Part shown: in pieces, positions 51,428-59,846 of the stretch
Numbering within the stretch: position 1 is the stretch's first letter
How the letters are laid out: each line of letters opens with the position of its first letter
Origin: Acidimicrobiales bacterium
GTDB taxonomy: Bacteria > Actinomycetota > Acidimicrobiia > Acidimicrobiales > Poriferisodalaceae
DNA length: 64,000 nt
Direction: 5' to 3'
NCBI GenBank assembly: GCA_041394185.1
Contig: JAWKIQ010000002.1
Location: 1,116,001-1,180,000, forward strand
Program-made: the position numbers and the translations under genes
Notes under the pieces: generated by a model
Databases searched by the model: none
The model's input: only the letters and a program-made list of their open reading frames with translations
Told to the model about the DNA's origin: nothing

Positions 51428-52513
51428 GTGGTCGCTGCAAGCGAACCGCTCGACGGTGTCGATGCCGGGTTCGGCGAGATATCCGTGCTGGTGTCGGCCG
51501 TTCACCGCCGTGCCGCAATCGATGGGGTCGAACATCCTTCGGCTCTGGCCGAACTGGCCCGCTCGTTCGCTCCATGGGCTTCTGAGCCCGTATTGGCCAG
51601 CGTGGTCGCCGCAGTACGGCGTCGCGTGCTCGGTTTGGGCGAGATCGAATCCTTGCTCGGCGAGCCGACGGTCTCGGATGTGTTGATCAACGGCCCGGGC
51701 CCGGTGCTGGTCGAGCGCGACGGATCGCTGGAGGTTTCGTCGGTGGTGCTCGATGCCGACGGTGTGCGCCTTCTCGTCGACCGAATCTCGGCATTGACCC
51801 GGCGCCGGCCCGACGTGCGCTCGCCCGTGATCGAGAGTTCGCTGCCGTCGGGTCACAGGGTGACCGTCGTCGTTGCGCCGGTGGCAGTGCGAGGCCCGGT
51901 GGTTGCCATCCGGCGACGCCGCACCGACCTCGCCGGCATCGGCTCGTTCGTCGAAGCTCGGTCGGGTTTGATCGGCCAACTCCTGGAGCTGGTGGGGGAG
52001 GGTTCGTCGATCCTGGTCGCAGGCGTCACCGGCGCCGGCAAGACCACCCTCATCGGCTCTCTACTCGATGCGGTCGACCCACGCGAGCGCGTCGTCGTGA
52101 TCGAGGACGTCGCCGAGATCGTCACCTCCCATGGTGATGTGGCCCGCCTGGTGGCCCGCGACGATGGCATCAACCCCACGGTGGGCCTCGGCGATCTGGT
52201 GCGCGTGGCGCTGCGGCTCAGGCCCGACCGCATCGTCGTTGGTGAGGTGCGTGGCGCCGAGGCGACCCATCTGGTGCATGCCCTTTCCACCGGTCACCGG
52301 GGCGGCCTGGCCTCGATACATGCCGGAGATGCCCACGCGGCAGCTGCCAGGCTGACCTCTCTCTACCGGGCGGGGGTCGAGGGTCCACTCGACGACGCCG
52401 GCGTCGACCAGCTGTCCAGGGCTTTCGACAAGGTGGTGGTGCTCGGCCGCTGTCCAGACGGTCGCCGAGCCATTGTCGATGTGGCCGAGTTCAGGCTCGG
52501 ATTCCGCCGATGA
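51428..52513 (+). CDS. cpaF: Tad/type II secretion system ATPase (CpaF/TadA)
   Basis: This 361-residue protein has a GTG start with AGAGGAG before it. Central motifs are SVVLDADGVRLLVDRIS, the Walker A GVTGAGKTT, IEDVAEIV (Asp box), RIVVGEVRGAE (Walker B) and STGHRGGLASIHA. CpaF hexamers power assembly of Flp-type pili. The usual long N-terminal part is short here. The gene starts a five-gene tad cluster. Confidence 0.9.
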   Translation: MVAASEPLDGVDAGFGEISVLVSAVHRRAAIDGVEHPSALAELARSFAPWASEPVLASVVAAVRRRVLGLGEIESLLGEPTVSDVLINGPGPVLVERDGSLEVSSVVLDADGVRLLVDRISALTRRRPDVRSPVIESSLPSGHRVTVVVAPVAVRGPVVAIRRRRTDLAGIGSFVEARSGLIGQLLELVGEGSSILVAGVTGAGKTTLIGSLLDAVDPRERVVVIEDVAEIVTSHGDVARLVARDDGINPTVGLGDLVRVALRLRPDRIVVGEVRGAEATHLVHALSTGHRGGLASIHAGDAHAAAARLTSLYRAGVEGPLDDAGVDQLSRAFDKVVVLGRCPDGRRAIVDVAEFRLGFRR

Positions 52514-53226
52514 CCGTTGTTGCCGGGGTGCTGGCTCTGGCGGCGACACGCACTCATCGGCTCATACCCCCGGCTGCGGGTGCGGCAGCGTTCGCGGCGT
52601 CGGGTGCCATTTGGCTCGGGCTGCTGGCCTTCGACGTCGCGGTTGGCTTCCAGATCGCGCGTGCTGTTGCACAACGCAGATCTCGGATGCGGGCTCGTAA
52701 GGCGTTGCCAGAGTTTGTCGAGGCCGCCGGGGCCAGCCTCGGGGTCGGCTTGCCTCTGGCCGATGCGCTCAGAGGGGCTTCGCTCCTGGCGCCGGGCCTG
52801 GGCGCCGAGTTGGGTCACGTAGTCGGCCGGCTCGAGGCCGGGGCGCCGTATCAGCTGGCCACCGAGCCGTTGCGGTCGCACGCCGACCCAGACGTGCGCT
52901 TCGTCGGCGCCACCATCGAGTTGGCCGCCGAACGCATGTCAGATGCCGAGCCAACCTTCTTGGGTGCTGCGGTGGCGATGCGCGAGCGCAGGCTCAGGCG
53001 CTCGGAGATTTCTGCACAGGCCTCTCAAGCCACAGCGTCTGCCCTCCTGATGGCGCTCGTGCCCCTGGCTGGTGTCGCGTTCGGATTCTTCGGCCGAGCG
53101 GGCATATTCGACCCTCACCTCGACGCGACGTTGGCCGCAACGGTGCTGAGCGCCGGAGTTGCACTGTCGCTCGTGGGCACCGCCTGGTCGTTGCGGTTGA
53201 TAACCCAGGTCGAGGCTTCGGTATGA
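52510..53226 (+). CDS. tadB: Tad pilus inner-membrane protein TadB
   Basis: This 238-residue protein has two N-terminal hydrophobic helices, then a type II secretion F domain (FVEAAGASLGVGLPLADALRG) and two C-terminal helices. TadB and TadC form the membrane platform on which CpaF acts. It overlaps cpaF and tadC by 4 bp each. Confidence 0.85.
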   Translation: MTVVAGVLALAATRTHRLIPPAAGAAAFAASGAIWLGLLAFDVAVGFQIARAVAQRRSRMRARKALPEFVEAAGASLGVGLPLADALRGASLLAPGLGAELGHVVGRLEAGAPYQLATEPLRSHADPDVRFVGATIELAAERMSDAEPTFLGAAVAMRERRLRRSEISAQASQATASALLMALVPLAGVAFGFFGRAGIFDPHLDATLAATVLSAGVALSLVGTAWSLRLITQVEASV

Positions 53227-53768
53227 CCTCGATGTTGTGGGCGGGGGTTGCCTGGGCCATCTGGGTGTGGTTGCCGCCGGCATTGCGCAGGCGCGTGGCC
53301 ACCGGCCTCCGCAGAAGCCGTGCCCGGCCGGCCCTCCGGGCTTGTGAAGCCTCTGATCTGATCGATCTGCTGGCTCTATCGGCCCGGCGTGGCGCCAGCC
53401 TCGGCGAGTCCCTGGGGCGTTGTGTCCGCTTCTCTCCCCCCGAGCGCAGTGAGTTGTTGGCGCCTGTCGAAAGAGCTTTGGCCCTGGGCACCAGTGCAAC
53501 CGACGCCGTCAGGCTGGCCGCAATCGACCCGGCCACCCCTCTGGGCCTGGCGCTCGACGCCCTGGCCGATGCAGCGGCCTCGGGCCGGCCCTTGGCCGCC
53601 GAACTCGATCGCATCGGCGCCGATCTGCGCCGGCTCGATTCGCAGGAACTGACTGCTCGGGCGCGCAGGTTGTCGGTGTGGCTCAGCGGTCCTCTCGTTA
53701 TGTGCCATCTGCCTGCGTTCGCGCTCGTTGCCGTCGTGCCGTCGCTGCTGGCCGTGCTCGGACCATGA
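53223..53768 (+). CDS. tadC: Tad pilus inner-membrane protein TadC
   Basis: This 181-residue protein has one N-terminal helix, a type II secretion F domain (LIDLLALSARRGASLGESL, DAASGRPLAAELDRIGADLRR) and a C-terminal helix. It is shorter than typical TadC of Gram-negative bacteria, as is usual for actinobacterial systems. It pairs with TadB. Confidence 0.83.
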   Translation: MTSMLWAGVAWAIWVWLPPALRRRVATGLRRSRARPALRACEASDLIDLLALSARRGASLGESLGRCVRFSPPERSELLAPVERALALGTSATDAVRLAAIDPATPLGLALDALADAAASGRPLAAELDRIGADLRRLDSQELTARARRLSVWLSGPLVMCHLPAFALVAVVPSLLAVLGP

Positions 53769-53845
53769 GGCCTCAGCACCGGTCGCCACGATCCCCAAAC
53801 CCCACTTCCCCCTTCCACATCCTCCCAACGAAGGGAACCAGATCA

Positions 53846-54079
53846 ATGCTCGAAGAAGTCGCACAAGACAGCGGGGCGCCTGCCCGTGTTGTCGGCGAAA
53901 CGCCCGCCACCGGACAACGCACCAAGGACGAGGCCGGCCAGGCCACGGCCGAGTACGCCCTCGTGACCGGAGTCGTCGCGCTGGTGGTGGGCCTAGCCGC
54001 CGCCTGGGCCGCAGGTACCGGAAAGGTTTCTTCACTGCTCGACGCTGTGTTCGACGGTCTGGTCAGAGCGGCCGGCTGA
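53846..54079 (+). CDS. Flp-type pilin-like protein (DUF4244)
   Basis: This 77-residue protein has a polar 30-residue leader with DEAGQATAEYAL, the class III signal motif preceding a hydrophobic helix (ALVTGVVALVVGLAAAW, about 38-55). This is the actinobacterial pilin-like partner of the Tad apparatus. A prepilin peptidase gene is not seen nearby. Start is the ATG at 53846. Confidence 0.8.
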   Translation: MLEEVAQDSGAPARVVGETPATGQRTKDEAGQATAEYALVTGVVALVVGLAAAWAAGTGKVSSLLDAVFDGLVRAAG

Positions 54080-54582
54080 TGCAGACCGCAGACGACGACG
54101 GCCAGGCCACCGTCGAATTGGCGCTGGTGCTGGGCCCGATCCTGTTCATCGCGTTGGCGGTGCTGCAGGTCGGGTTGCTCTGGCGTGATCAATTGATGGT
54201 GGTTCACGCCGCCCGCGAAGGTGCGCGTGCGGCCGCTGTCGGAGGTGACGAGTCGATGGTTCGTGCCGCGGCGTTGGGCTCGACCTCACTCGACCCGGGC
54301 AGGCTCTCGGTGAACCTGAGCCGAGGCTCGCAGTCTCGAGCTGTGGTCACGGTCACCGTGGTCTACGGCCCTCCCACATCGCTGGGCCTGTTCGGAGCAC
54401 TACTGGCCAACAGGAAGCTCTCGGCCGAGGCCACCATGATGCTCGAGGCGTCATCGTGCGATCAGGTCGAGGACCTCGATTGCTCGGACCTTGTCCAGGC
54501 GGGTGTTGCCGCGATCGCAGTGGGCGCTGACCACACAACTGGGGCAACCAGAGGTGCAGTCACACGAGCGCACCAGGGCTGA
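54079..54582 (+). CDS. tadE: TadE-like pseudopilin with antisense-extended C-terminus
   Basis: This 167-residue protein has residues 1-124 as an ordinary TadE: DDDGQATVELALVLGP prepilin-type start, a hydrophobic helix, and VVHAAREGARAAAVGG. From residue 125 the frame runs for 132 bp through the end of the convergent helicase gene, and the tail (125-167) is without family likeness. The ATG overlaps the pilin-like stop by 1 bp. Confidence 0.82.
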   Translation: MQTADDDGQATVELALVLGPILFIALAVLQVGLLWRDQLMVVHAAREGARAAAVGGDESMVRAAALGSTSLDPGRLSVNLSRGSQSRAVVTVTVVYGPPTSLGLFGALLANRKLSAEATMMLEASSCDQVEDLDCSDLVQAGVAAIAVGADHTTGATRGAVTRAHQG

Positions 54583-56664
54583 GGCCTGGGCGGCGACGGC
54601 GTCGAGGTTGCGAAACAGCAGTGCCGAGATGCCGTTGCCGCCCGTCCTGCCGTCGTGGATACACATCCGCACGCGGCTCGACTGCCGGCGGGTGTGGCCG
54701 ATCAGGTCGCCGGTGTCGCATATCGCGAACAGTCCGGCCGCGGCGACAAGGGCGTGTTCGGCGGCGTGGATCGCGGCCAAGGTCGGCCGCGCGCGTCCGC
54801 CGAAGTCGATCCACAGACCCTCGGTCGTCCACGTGCGCGGATCGACCGCCAGGTCGAATCGCTCGGATCGCCCCGAGCGGCGAAGCACATAGCCGTCGAC
54901 GCTCTCGGTCAGTCCGACTCGTCCGAAGGCGGCCACCGGCTTGCCTGATCGATGCTGAACGGCTTCCAGTACCTCCAGCTCGATCGACTTGACCGGCGAA
55001 GTCGAGATATCTCCTCGCTGGTCGGGCTCGACCACGGCAACGGCTCGGGCGAGGTCCAGGCTCACCACCTGCCAAGCGCATCCCCGGTGTACGTATCTCG
55101 CACCTGGGTGCACCTCGCTGCGGGCCCGCGACTTGTCGGTCGTTCCGACCAGAGCACCGTTTCGGTCTTCGATGCGCACCACGCCACCGTCGCTCGACCG
55201 CAGTCCAATGCCTCGGGCCGGGTTGGCGCCGGCGCTCAACCGTGCTCTGCCGCCCGCGACCTCTATCAGGCCCACCCTTGCCAGGTCGCAGACAGCCTCG
55301 TCCAGCGTGTTGGGCCAGTAGGCGAGATCGGTCATGGGGTCGAGAGGTACTTCATGAGCCGCGCACGCGAGGTGACGCCTGACGACGTGCAGCGCCTCGA
55401 CATTCAACACAGCCGCCTCGGCCGGCCGGGACAACAACTCGTCTGGATGGGTCGCGAACCATCGGTCCAGTTGGTTGTTCCCTGCCACCAGGATCGAGGC
55501 CGAGTGTTGGCCACGCCGGCCCACCCGCCCTGTCTGCTGGCGCAGCGACGTCAGCGATCCCGGGAATCCGGCCGCAATGGTCACGTCGAGGTCTCCGATA
55601 TCGATGCCCATCTCGAGAGCCGAGGTCGTCACCACTCCCTGAAGTCGGCCGTCCTTGAGTCTGTGCTCGATCTCCCGGCGTTCGTCAGGCGTGTAACCCG
55701 CTCGGTAAGCCTCGATCTCGACTCGAGGGTTTTGTCTCTTGGCCGCGGCTGCGATCGCTTCGGCGCCGGCTCTGGATCGAGCAAAAACGATAGTTCTGTG
55801 GCCTTCGGCAGCGAAGTGGCACAGCAGGCTGGCGGCCTCCTCGGTGAGGCCATTCGGGCTCTGCCTGGTGTCCCACACGGCGTGGGTGCGGGGCCCTCTG
55901 GGAGCACCGTCGACGTCTACGACCTCGACCGGCGAGCCGAGCAGCTCGCTGGCCAGGCGACCAGGGTCGTTGATGGTGGCGCTGGTGAAGACGAACCGGG
56001 GTTTCGATGCGTGCAGCTGTGTCACCCGATGGAGGCGGCGCAGGATCTGGGCCATGTGCGACCCGAACCCGCCCCGATAGGTGTGGAGTTCGTCGACCAC
56101 GACGTAGGTCAGGTTGGCCCAGAAGCGGGCCCATCGCATGTGGCCTGCCAGCAGCGATGTGTGCAGCATCTCGGGGTTGGTGAAGACGATGTTGGCCCTT
56201 CGCCTGGCCTCTGACCTGAGCTCGACGTCTGTATCCGCGTCGTAGCCGACGCACACGGCCGGCGCCACCATCTGCGCCATCGTTCGAAGCTGGTCGTGGG
56301 CGAGAGCCTTCGTGGGCTGTATGACCAGTGCCGTCGCAGCCGGATCGGTGTTCAGACGTGCGACTATCGGCAGCTGATAACACAGCGACTTACCCGACGA
56401 CGTCGCCGTGGCCACCACGACGTCTCGGCCCGCTGCGATCAGGTCGATCGCTTCGGCCTGGTGCTGCCATAGACCATTCGGGGCTAAACCGGCGAGGCCC
56501 TGAGGTGTGTCGTCGCCCGGATGCGCTGGACGACCGTATGTGGCTCGCCGAGCCGGCTCGGTCGCCCGCCACACGAGCCGGGGATCGTTCGAGAGCCGTT
56601 CGATCGCCAGCCCCAAGGAATCGTCAGGTGTGGTCAATTTGTGTGCTCGAGTCGGCTGATTCAA
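54451..56664 (-). CDS. DEAD/DEAH-box helicase with C-terminal zinc-binding DUF1998 region (MrfA/YprA-like)
   Basis: This 737-residue protein has a TTG start. It has the SF2 helicase order: WQHQAEAIDLI, ATATSSGKSLCYQLP (Walker A), QPTKALAHDQLR, VVDELHTY (DEVH box), FTSATI, and in the second half SRAGAEAI, TTSALEMGIDIGDLD and QQTGRVGRRGQ. The C-terminal CDCTSGCPSCVVSAHC holds four cysteines typical of the DUF1998 zinc region. Related proteins (YprA/MrfA, Hrq1) act in DNA repair, notably of crosslinks. Its last 132 bp overlap tadE on the other strand. Confidence 0.88.
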   Translation of the reverse strand: MNQPTRAHKLTTPDDSLGLAIERLSNDPRLVWRATEPARRATYGRPAHPGDDTPQGLAGLAPNGLWQHQAEAIDLIAAGRDVVVATATSSGKSLCYQLPIVARLNTDPAATALVIQPTKALAHDQLRTMAQMVAPAVCVGYDADTDVELRSEARRRANIVFTNPEMLHTSLLAGHMRWARFWANLTYVVVDELHTYRGGFGSHMAQILRRLHRVTQLHASKPRFVFTSATINDPGRLASELLGSPVEVVDVDGAPRGPRTHAVWDTRQSPNGLTEEAASLLCHFAAEGHRTIVFARSRAGAEAIAAAAKRQNPRVEIEAYRAGYTPDERREIEHRLKDGRLQGVVTTSALEMGIDIGDLDVTIAAGFPGSLTSLRQQTGRVGRRGQHSASILVAGNNQLDRWFATHPDELLSRPAEAAVLNVEALHVVRRHLACAAHEVPLDPMTDLAYWPNTLDEAVCDLARVGLIEVAGGRARLSAGANPARGIGLRSSDGGVVRIEDRNGALVGTTDKSRARSEVHPGARYVHRGCAWQVVSLDLARAVAVVEPDQRGDISTSPVKSIELEVLEAVQHRSGKPVAAFGRVGLTESVDGYVLRRSGRSERFDLAVDPRTWTTEGLWIDFGGRARPTLAAIHAAEHALVAAAGLFAICDTGDLIGHTRRQSSRVRMCIHDGRTGGNGISALLFRNLDAVAAQASALVRSCDCTSGCPSCVVSAHCDRGNTRLDKVRAIEVLDLIAR

Positions 56665-56770
56665 GCCTCAGAGTGGGCAGTGGGTTGCGGAGCGCGCGAT
56701 ATGTCTCGACCCGTGGTTGACCTTGAGGATTTATTTGCGAAACCGTCATGAAGGCTCCACAATCGCGTGG

Positions 56771-56798
56771 TTGTAATTACTTCGACGTCATCTAAACC
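56771..56798 (+). promoter_or_regulatory. Possible promoter of the whiB-tatA unit
   Basis: TTGTAA at 56771-56776 and TAAACC at 56793-56798 are separated by 16 bp, 65 bp upstream of the whiB ATG, in an AT-richer stretch than the rest of the region. Moderate match to sigma-70-type elements. Confidence 0.3.
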
Positions 56799-56862
56799 CT
56801 AAGCGGGTCGACACCCAACCATCGCGCACATCGGCCCCGGCCGTTGTTGCAGCAGGAGCCCA

Positions 56863-57153
56863 ATGTCACTCATCCCCGAATCTGCGCCCGATTTCGAGGA
56901 CGCTGAACCGAAGACCTGGTGGGACTTCGCCAACTGTCTCGGAGTCGAGCCCGATCTGTTCTTTCCAGAACGGGGTGCGTCGACGAAGGAAGCCAAAGAG
57001 GTTTGCCGAGGCTGTGTGGTTCGCGAGGACTGCCTCGAGTATGCGCTGGTTCAGGGCGAGAAGTTCGGTATCTGGGGCGGAATGAGCGAGCGAGAGCGCC
57101 GGCGCCTGCGCCGCCAGCGTGCACTGGCGCGGCGCGCGGCGGCCGGGGAGTAG
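56863..57153 (+). CDS. WhiB family Fe-S transcriptional regulator
   Basis: This 96-residue protein has the four cysteines C25, C48, C51 and C57, an LFFPERG stretch between the first two, then KFGIWGGMSERERRRLRRQRALARR, a basic C-terminal DNA-binding tail. It resembles the WhiB1/WhiB2 type. It precedes tatA by 16 bp and the ECF sigma factor gene by about 250 bp. Confidence 0.9.
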   Translation: MSLIPESAPDFEDAEPKTWWDFANCLGVEPDLFFPERGASTKEAKEVCRGCVVREDCLEYALVQGEKFGIWGGMSERERRRLRRQRALARRAAAGE

Positions 57154-57169
57154 CGCTAGCCTTCAAATC

Positions 57170-57334
57170 GTGAATATCGGACCGCCCGAACTGATCCTGA
57201 TCCTGCTCGTCGTGCTCTTGCTGTTCGGTGGCGCCAAGCTCCCGAAGCTGGCGCGTTCGCTGGGTCAGGCTCAGCGCGAGTTCAAAGACGGCCTCCGCGA
57301 GGGTTCCGAGGACCCTCGCGACGACCAGGATTGA
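57170..57334 (+). CDS. tatA: Sec-independent protein translocase component TatA/TatE
   Basis: This 54-residue protein from a GTG has the single N-terminal helix PELILILLVVLLLFG, the hinge GGAKLPKLARSLGQAQREF and a short acidic tail. TatA oligomers form the channel for folded proteins. Mycobacteria have a tat gene near sigE (sigE-rseA-htrA-tatB); here tatA stands just before a SigE-like factor. It is short compared with normal TatA (80-90 residues). Confidence 0.87.
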   Translation: MNIGPPELILILLVVLLLFGGAKLPKLARSLGQAQREFKDGLREGSEDPRDDQD

Positions 57335-57405
57335 CGATCTCGCCAGGGCTTGGGCAATTAGTCGGTCTGCGGGAACCTCGACAGTGAGGCCGACGTTGCA
57401 GACGT

Positions 57406-58011
57406 GTGACCGCCACAGTTCTGCTTCCCGCCACGAGGTTTGTCGTGGCTGACTCCCGGCGAGCCCGACGGCGATCGAGATCACACGCTGACGCTCGACT
57501 GGCCGTTCCCACCTGGGAAGAGGTCGCCCGCGAGCACGGTGCCTTCATCTACACGGTCGCCTATCGACTCACAGGCAACCGGGCCGACGCCGAAGACTTG
57601 GTCCAGGATGTTCTCGTCCGCGTGCAGCGCGGCCTCAGGACCTACCGGCCCGGATCCATGCAGGGCTGGCTGTCGCGTATCACCACCAACGCCTTCCTGG
57701 ACGAAGTCAGGCGCAAGAAGCGCCGTCCGGCCGACGCCCTTCCAGAGGACAACCCCGAACGGGTTCTGCCCACTTCATCTCCTGCCGATGTGACCCTGGA
57801 AGGCGAAACCTTCTCCGACGAGGTCCAACAGGCGTTGGCCGAACTCTCCGAAGACTTCCGAGCGGCCCTGGTCCTGAGCGATGTGGTGGGTCTCAGCTAT
57901 GCCGAGATCGCCGAGGCGCTCGACACGCCGCTCGGCACCATCCGAAGCCGAATCCACCGAGCCAGGTCTCAGATGAGGGACGCGCTCGACGCCACCAGGA
58001 GCGAAGCGTGA
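57406..58011 (+). CDS. ECF sigma factor, SigE-like
   Basis: The protein has 201 residues from a GTG (alternative GTG 13 codons later). Region 2 is clear: FIYTVAYRLTGNRADAEDLVQDVLVRVQRGL is the sigma2 core (shown in part), region 4 has LSDVVGLSYAEIAEALDTPLGTIRSRIHRARS. It lacks region 3, as ECF factors do. It overlaps the downstream anti-sigma-like gene by 4 bp, so a cell-envelope stress role like SigE of mycobacteria is likely. Confidence 0.9.
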   Translation: MTATVLLPATRFVVADSRRARRRSRSHADARLAVPTWEEVAREHGAFIYTVAYRLTGNRADAEDLVQDVLVRVQRGLRTYRPGSMQGWLSRITTNAFLDEVRRKKRRPADALPEDNPERVLPTSSPADVTLEGETFSDEVQQALAELSEDFRAALVLSDVVGLSYAEIAEALDTPLGTIRSRIHRARSQMRDALDATRSEA

Positions 58012-58787
58012 CATCCACCGACGACGTTTCTGAATTGTTGAGCGCATACATCGACGGCGAGCTCAATGACGCGGAACGGGCCGCAGTCGAGGCAGCGATG
58101 CTCGAAGACCCTCAACTGGGGCTTCGGATGGCTGAGCTGAGCGACGTCCGCCAGCGCATACGAGATCTACCGCTTCTCGAGATGCCCACCGAGTTCGCTC
58201 AGGCGCTCGATCGACGTTCACCGTTTGGTCCGGTCGCTCGACCGCGTCGCCGCACCCGCACCCGGGCTGCAGCACTGAGCGCGCTGGTGTCGGTCGCTTT
58301 CTGGGGCGTGCTGGTCGGAACCGGGTCATCGACCGAGGTCCTTCCCGATCTGGCCGGTGTGGTTGCTTTCGAAGCCCAGGCGGCTGCCGGCTCGAACGAG
58401 ACAGCGGAGGCCGATCAGTCGATGCCTGCCGAGGCCGAGGGCTTTGCCCTGGTTGCGGCAATGCGGCGTGGTGGAGTCGACCATTACCTCTACTCGAACG
58501 GTCGAGAGGAGGTGTCGGTGATGGTTCAGCGCGGTCGCGTCGACTGGGGTGGCCTGCCCGGTGGTGAGAGGCTCGAGGTCGCCGGAAGCCCGGCATGGCT
58601 TGGCACCATCGAAGACCGCCACTTCCTGGTGGTGGGGCGAGGCGACTCGGTCTACCTGCTGTCGGGCTCGGTAATCGACGACATCTTGGCTATGACCGAC
58701 ATGATGCCTGAGACCGAGCGGTCATGGGGCGACAAGGTCGTCGACGCAAGCCGACACCTCGTCGACCTGGTGGGCCTCGAGCCCTAG
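58008..58787 (+). CDS. Membrane-bound anti-sigma factor-like protein without zinc motif
   Basis: This 259-residue protein has an N-terminal segment LLSAYIDGELNDAERAAV matching anti-sigma domains, but the HxxxCxxC zinc site is absent. One membrane helix lies near residues 86-103, followed by an extracytoplasmic part with MucB/RseB-like flavour. It probably binds the sigma factor encoded just upstream (4-bp overlap) and releases it on envelope stress. Role inferred from position and domain layout. Confidence 0.75.
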   Translation: MTSTDDVSELLSAYIDGELNDAERAAVEAAMLEDPQLGLRMAELSDVRQRIRDLPLLEMPTEFAQALDRRSPFGPVARPRRRTRTRAAALSALVSVAFWGVLVGTGSSTEVLPDLAGVVAFEAQAAAGSNETAEADQSMPAEAEGFALVAAMRRGGVDHYLYSNGREEVSVMVQRGRVDWGGLPGGERLEVAGSPAWLGTIEDRHFLVVGRGDSVYLLSGSVIDDILAMTDMMPETERSWGDKVVDASRHLVDLVGLEP

Positions 58788-58794
58788 ACCAAGG

Positions 58795-59073
58795 TCAGTC
58801 TTGGCCGTCTTCTGGGATGCCCAGGTCCCACGACAGGTCGATGTTCTCGCGTTCGGCGTCGCGGGCAACGCGTTCGCGGTTGCGGCGGAACTGGGGATCG
58901 TGGGGAGGCAGCAGCAACAGCCTCGCATTGGTGCGCGTGCGGAAGTCGTCAACCACTGTCTGGTCTCCGAAGGTGCACTCGACCTCCCAGTGGGGCGCGA
59001 CCGGGCCCAGATACACGATGCGGGCGCCGGCGACGGGCGGGATCGTTTCTTCGCTGGTCTCGATGTTGCTCAC
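58795..59073 (-). CDS. Small hypothetical protein
   Basis: A GTG at 59073 with AGGAG five bases before gives 92 residues; a GTG six bases upstream is a weaker option. It is soluble, with no Cys, no helix of membrane type, an acidic C-terminus and an RFRRNR-like basic middle (FRRNRERVARDAERE). No family recognised. TAGGAT at 59101-59106 (minus strand) could be its -10 element. It converges on the anti-sigma gene. Confidence 0.5.
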   Translation of the reverse strand: MSNIETSEETIPPVAGARIVYLGPVAPHWEVECTFGDQTVVDDFRTRTNARLLLLPPHDPQFRRNRERVARDAERENIDLSWDLGIPEDGQD

Positions 59074-59385
59074 GCTCACTCCTAACGAGATCGACCGACA
59101 ATCCTACCCGTCGTCGTCGACGCTGCGTGGGAGTGCCGCACCGAGATCGTCTCAACAAAAACGTAGCAATTCCGTCACCGTTCTGTAATATCCCGATTCG
59201 GGGTGGTCGAGCCGCAATACCCGAGACCGACGTGCGTTGCAGATTCTGAAGCTTCTGTTGGGCTCGGGGTGCGAGGTTCGGACCGCGGGCGGAACCCAGA
59301 AAAACAGTCGACAGGAAAACCTGGCGATCTCGGGAACCGAACGGCTAGTTCGTTCGTCGTAGAGGTCAACGGAGGGGTTGCGCAT
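59074..59385. other. Non-coding stretch before whiB
   Basis: This stretch of about 312 bp holds the promoter of the small minus-strand gene and, on the plus strand, TAATAT at 59186-59191 as a possible -10 for the whiB gene downstream. AT content is higher than in flanking genes. I see no RNA gene or repeat in it. Confidence 0.35.
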
Positions 59386-59634
59386 ATGAGCACGAACTGG
59401 ATGTCAAAGGGGAACTGTGCGGACCGTCCGCCCAGCGAATTCTTCCCAAGCGATGGAGTCGGCGTCGACCGGGCCCGCAAGGTCTGCGCCACTTGCCCTG
59501 TCAAGGAGGTCTGCCTCGAATACGCCCTGGTCAATCGCATCGACCACGGCGTCTGGGGCGGGGCCAGCGAGCGAGAACGCCGCCGCATCCTGAAGCGTCG
59601 CAGACTGGCCGCCATGGCCGTCAACGCCGGCTGA
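59386..59634 (+). CDS. WhiB family Fe-S transcriptional regulator
   Basis: This 82-residue protein has a GGAGGGG before the ATG. The four cysteines are C11, C34, C37 and C43; GVWGG is at 55-59, followed by ASERERRRILKRRR. It is the third WhiB of the window and close in type to the one at 56863. It lies directly upstream of the pst operon's regulatory region but has its own stop and is separate from pstS. Confidence 0.9.
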   Translation: MSTNWMSKGNCADRPPSEFFPSDGVGVDRARKVCATCPVKEVCLEYALVNRIDHGVWGGASERERRRILKRRRLAAMAVNAG

Positions 59635-59654
59635 ACCCAGACCGCAAGGGTGCG

Positions 59655-59670
59655 TGTGACAGGTGTTACA
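59655..59670. promoter_or_regulatory. CRP-like binding site upstream of pstS
   Basis: TGTGA-CAGGTG-TTACA matches the TGTGA-N6-TCACA consensus of CRP/GlxR-type regulators in all but one base. It lies 50 bp upstream of the PHO-box-like repeats. Control of pst by a CRP-type factor is known in Corynebacterium; here it is inferred. Confidence 0.45.
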
Positions 59671-59719
59671 CGAGATCTGTAAGCGCATTCATGCCTTCTG
59701 ACCAGGCAGTTTGCCTTTC

Positions 59720-59751
59720 GTTCACCTTTGTTCATGCCGTGTTCAGGTAAC
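59720..59751 (+). promoter_or_regulatory. PHO-box-like repeats of the pst operon
   Basis: Three direct repeats begin at 59720 (GTTCACCTTT), 59730 (GTTCATGCCGT) and 59741 (GTTCAGGTAAC), at 10- and 11-bp steps. They fit actinobacterial PhoP sites. TATCTA at 59775-59780 is a plausible -10 about 24 bp further on, so the repeats would replace the -35 element, as in PhoP-activated promoters. Confidence 0.65.
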
Positions 59752-59846
59752 GAACAGCTGAACGCAATAAGCCATATCTAGGTTGTCGCCTCGATGACCG
59801 CCCCAAGCCGGCGGTCCCGATGTATCCCGCCGAGGAGGCAACCCCC

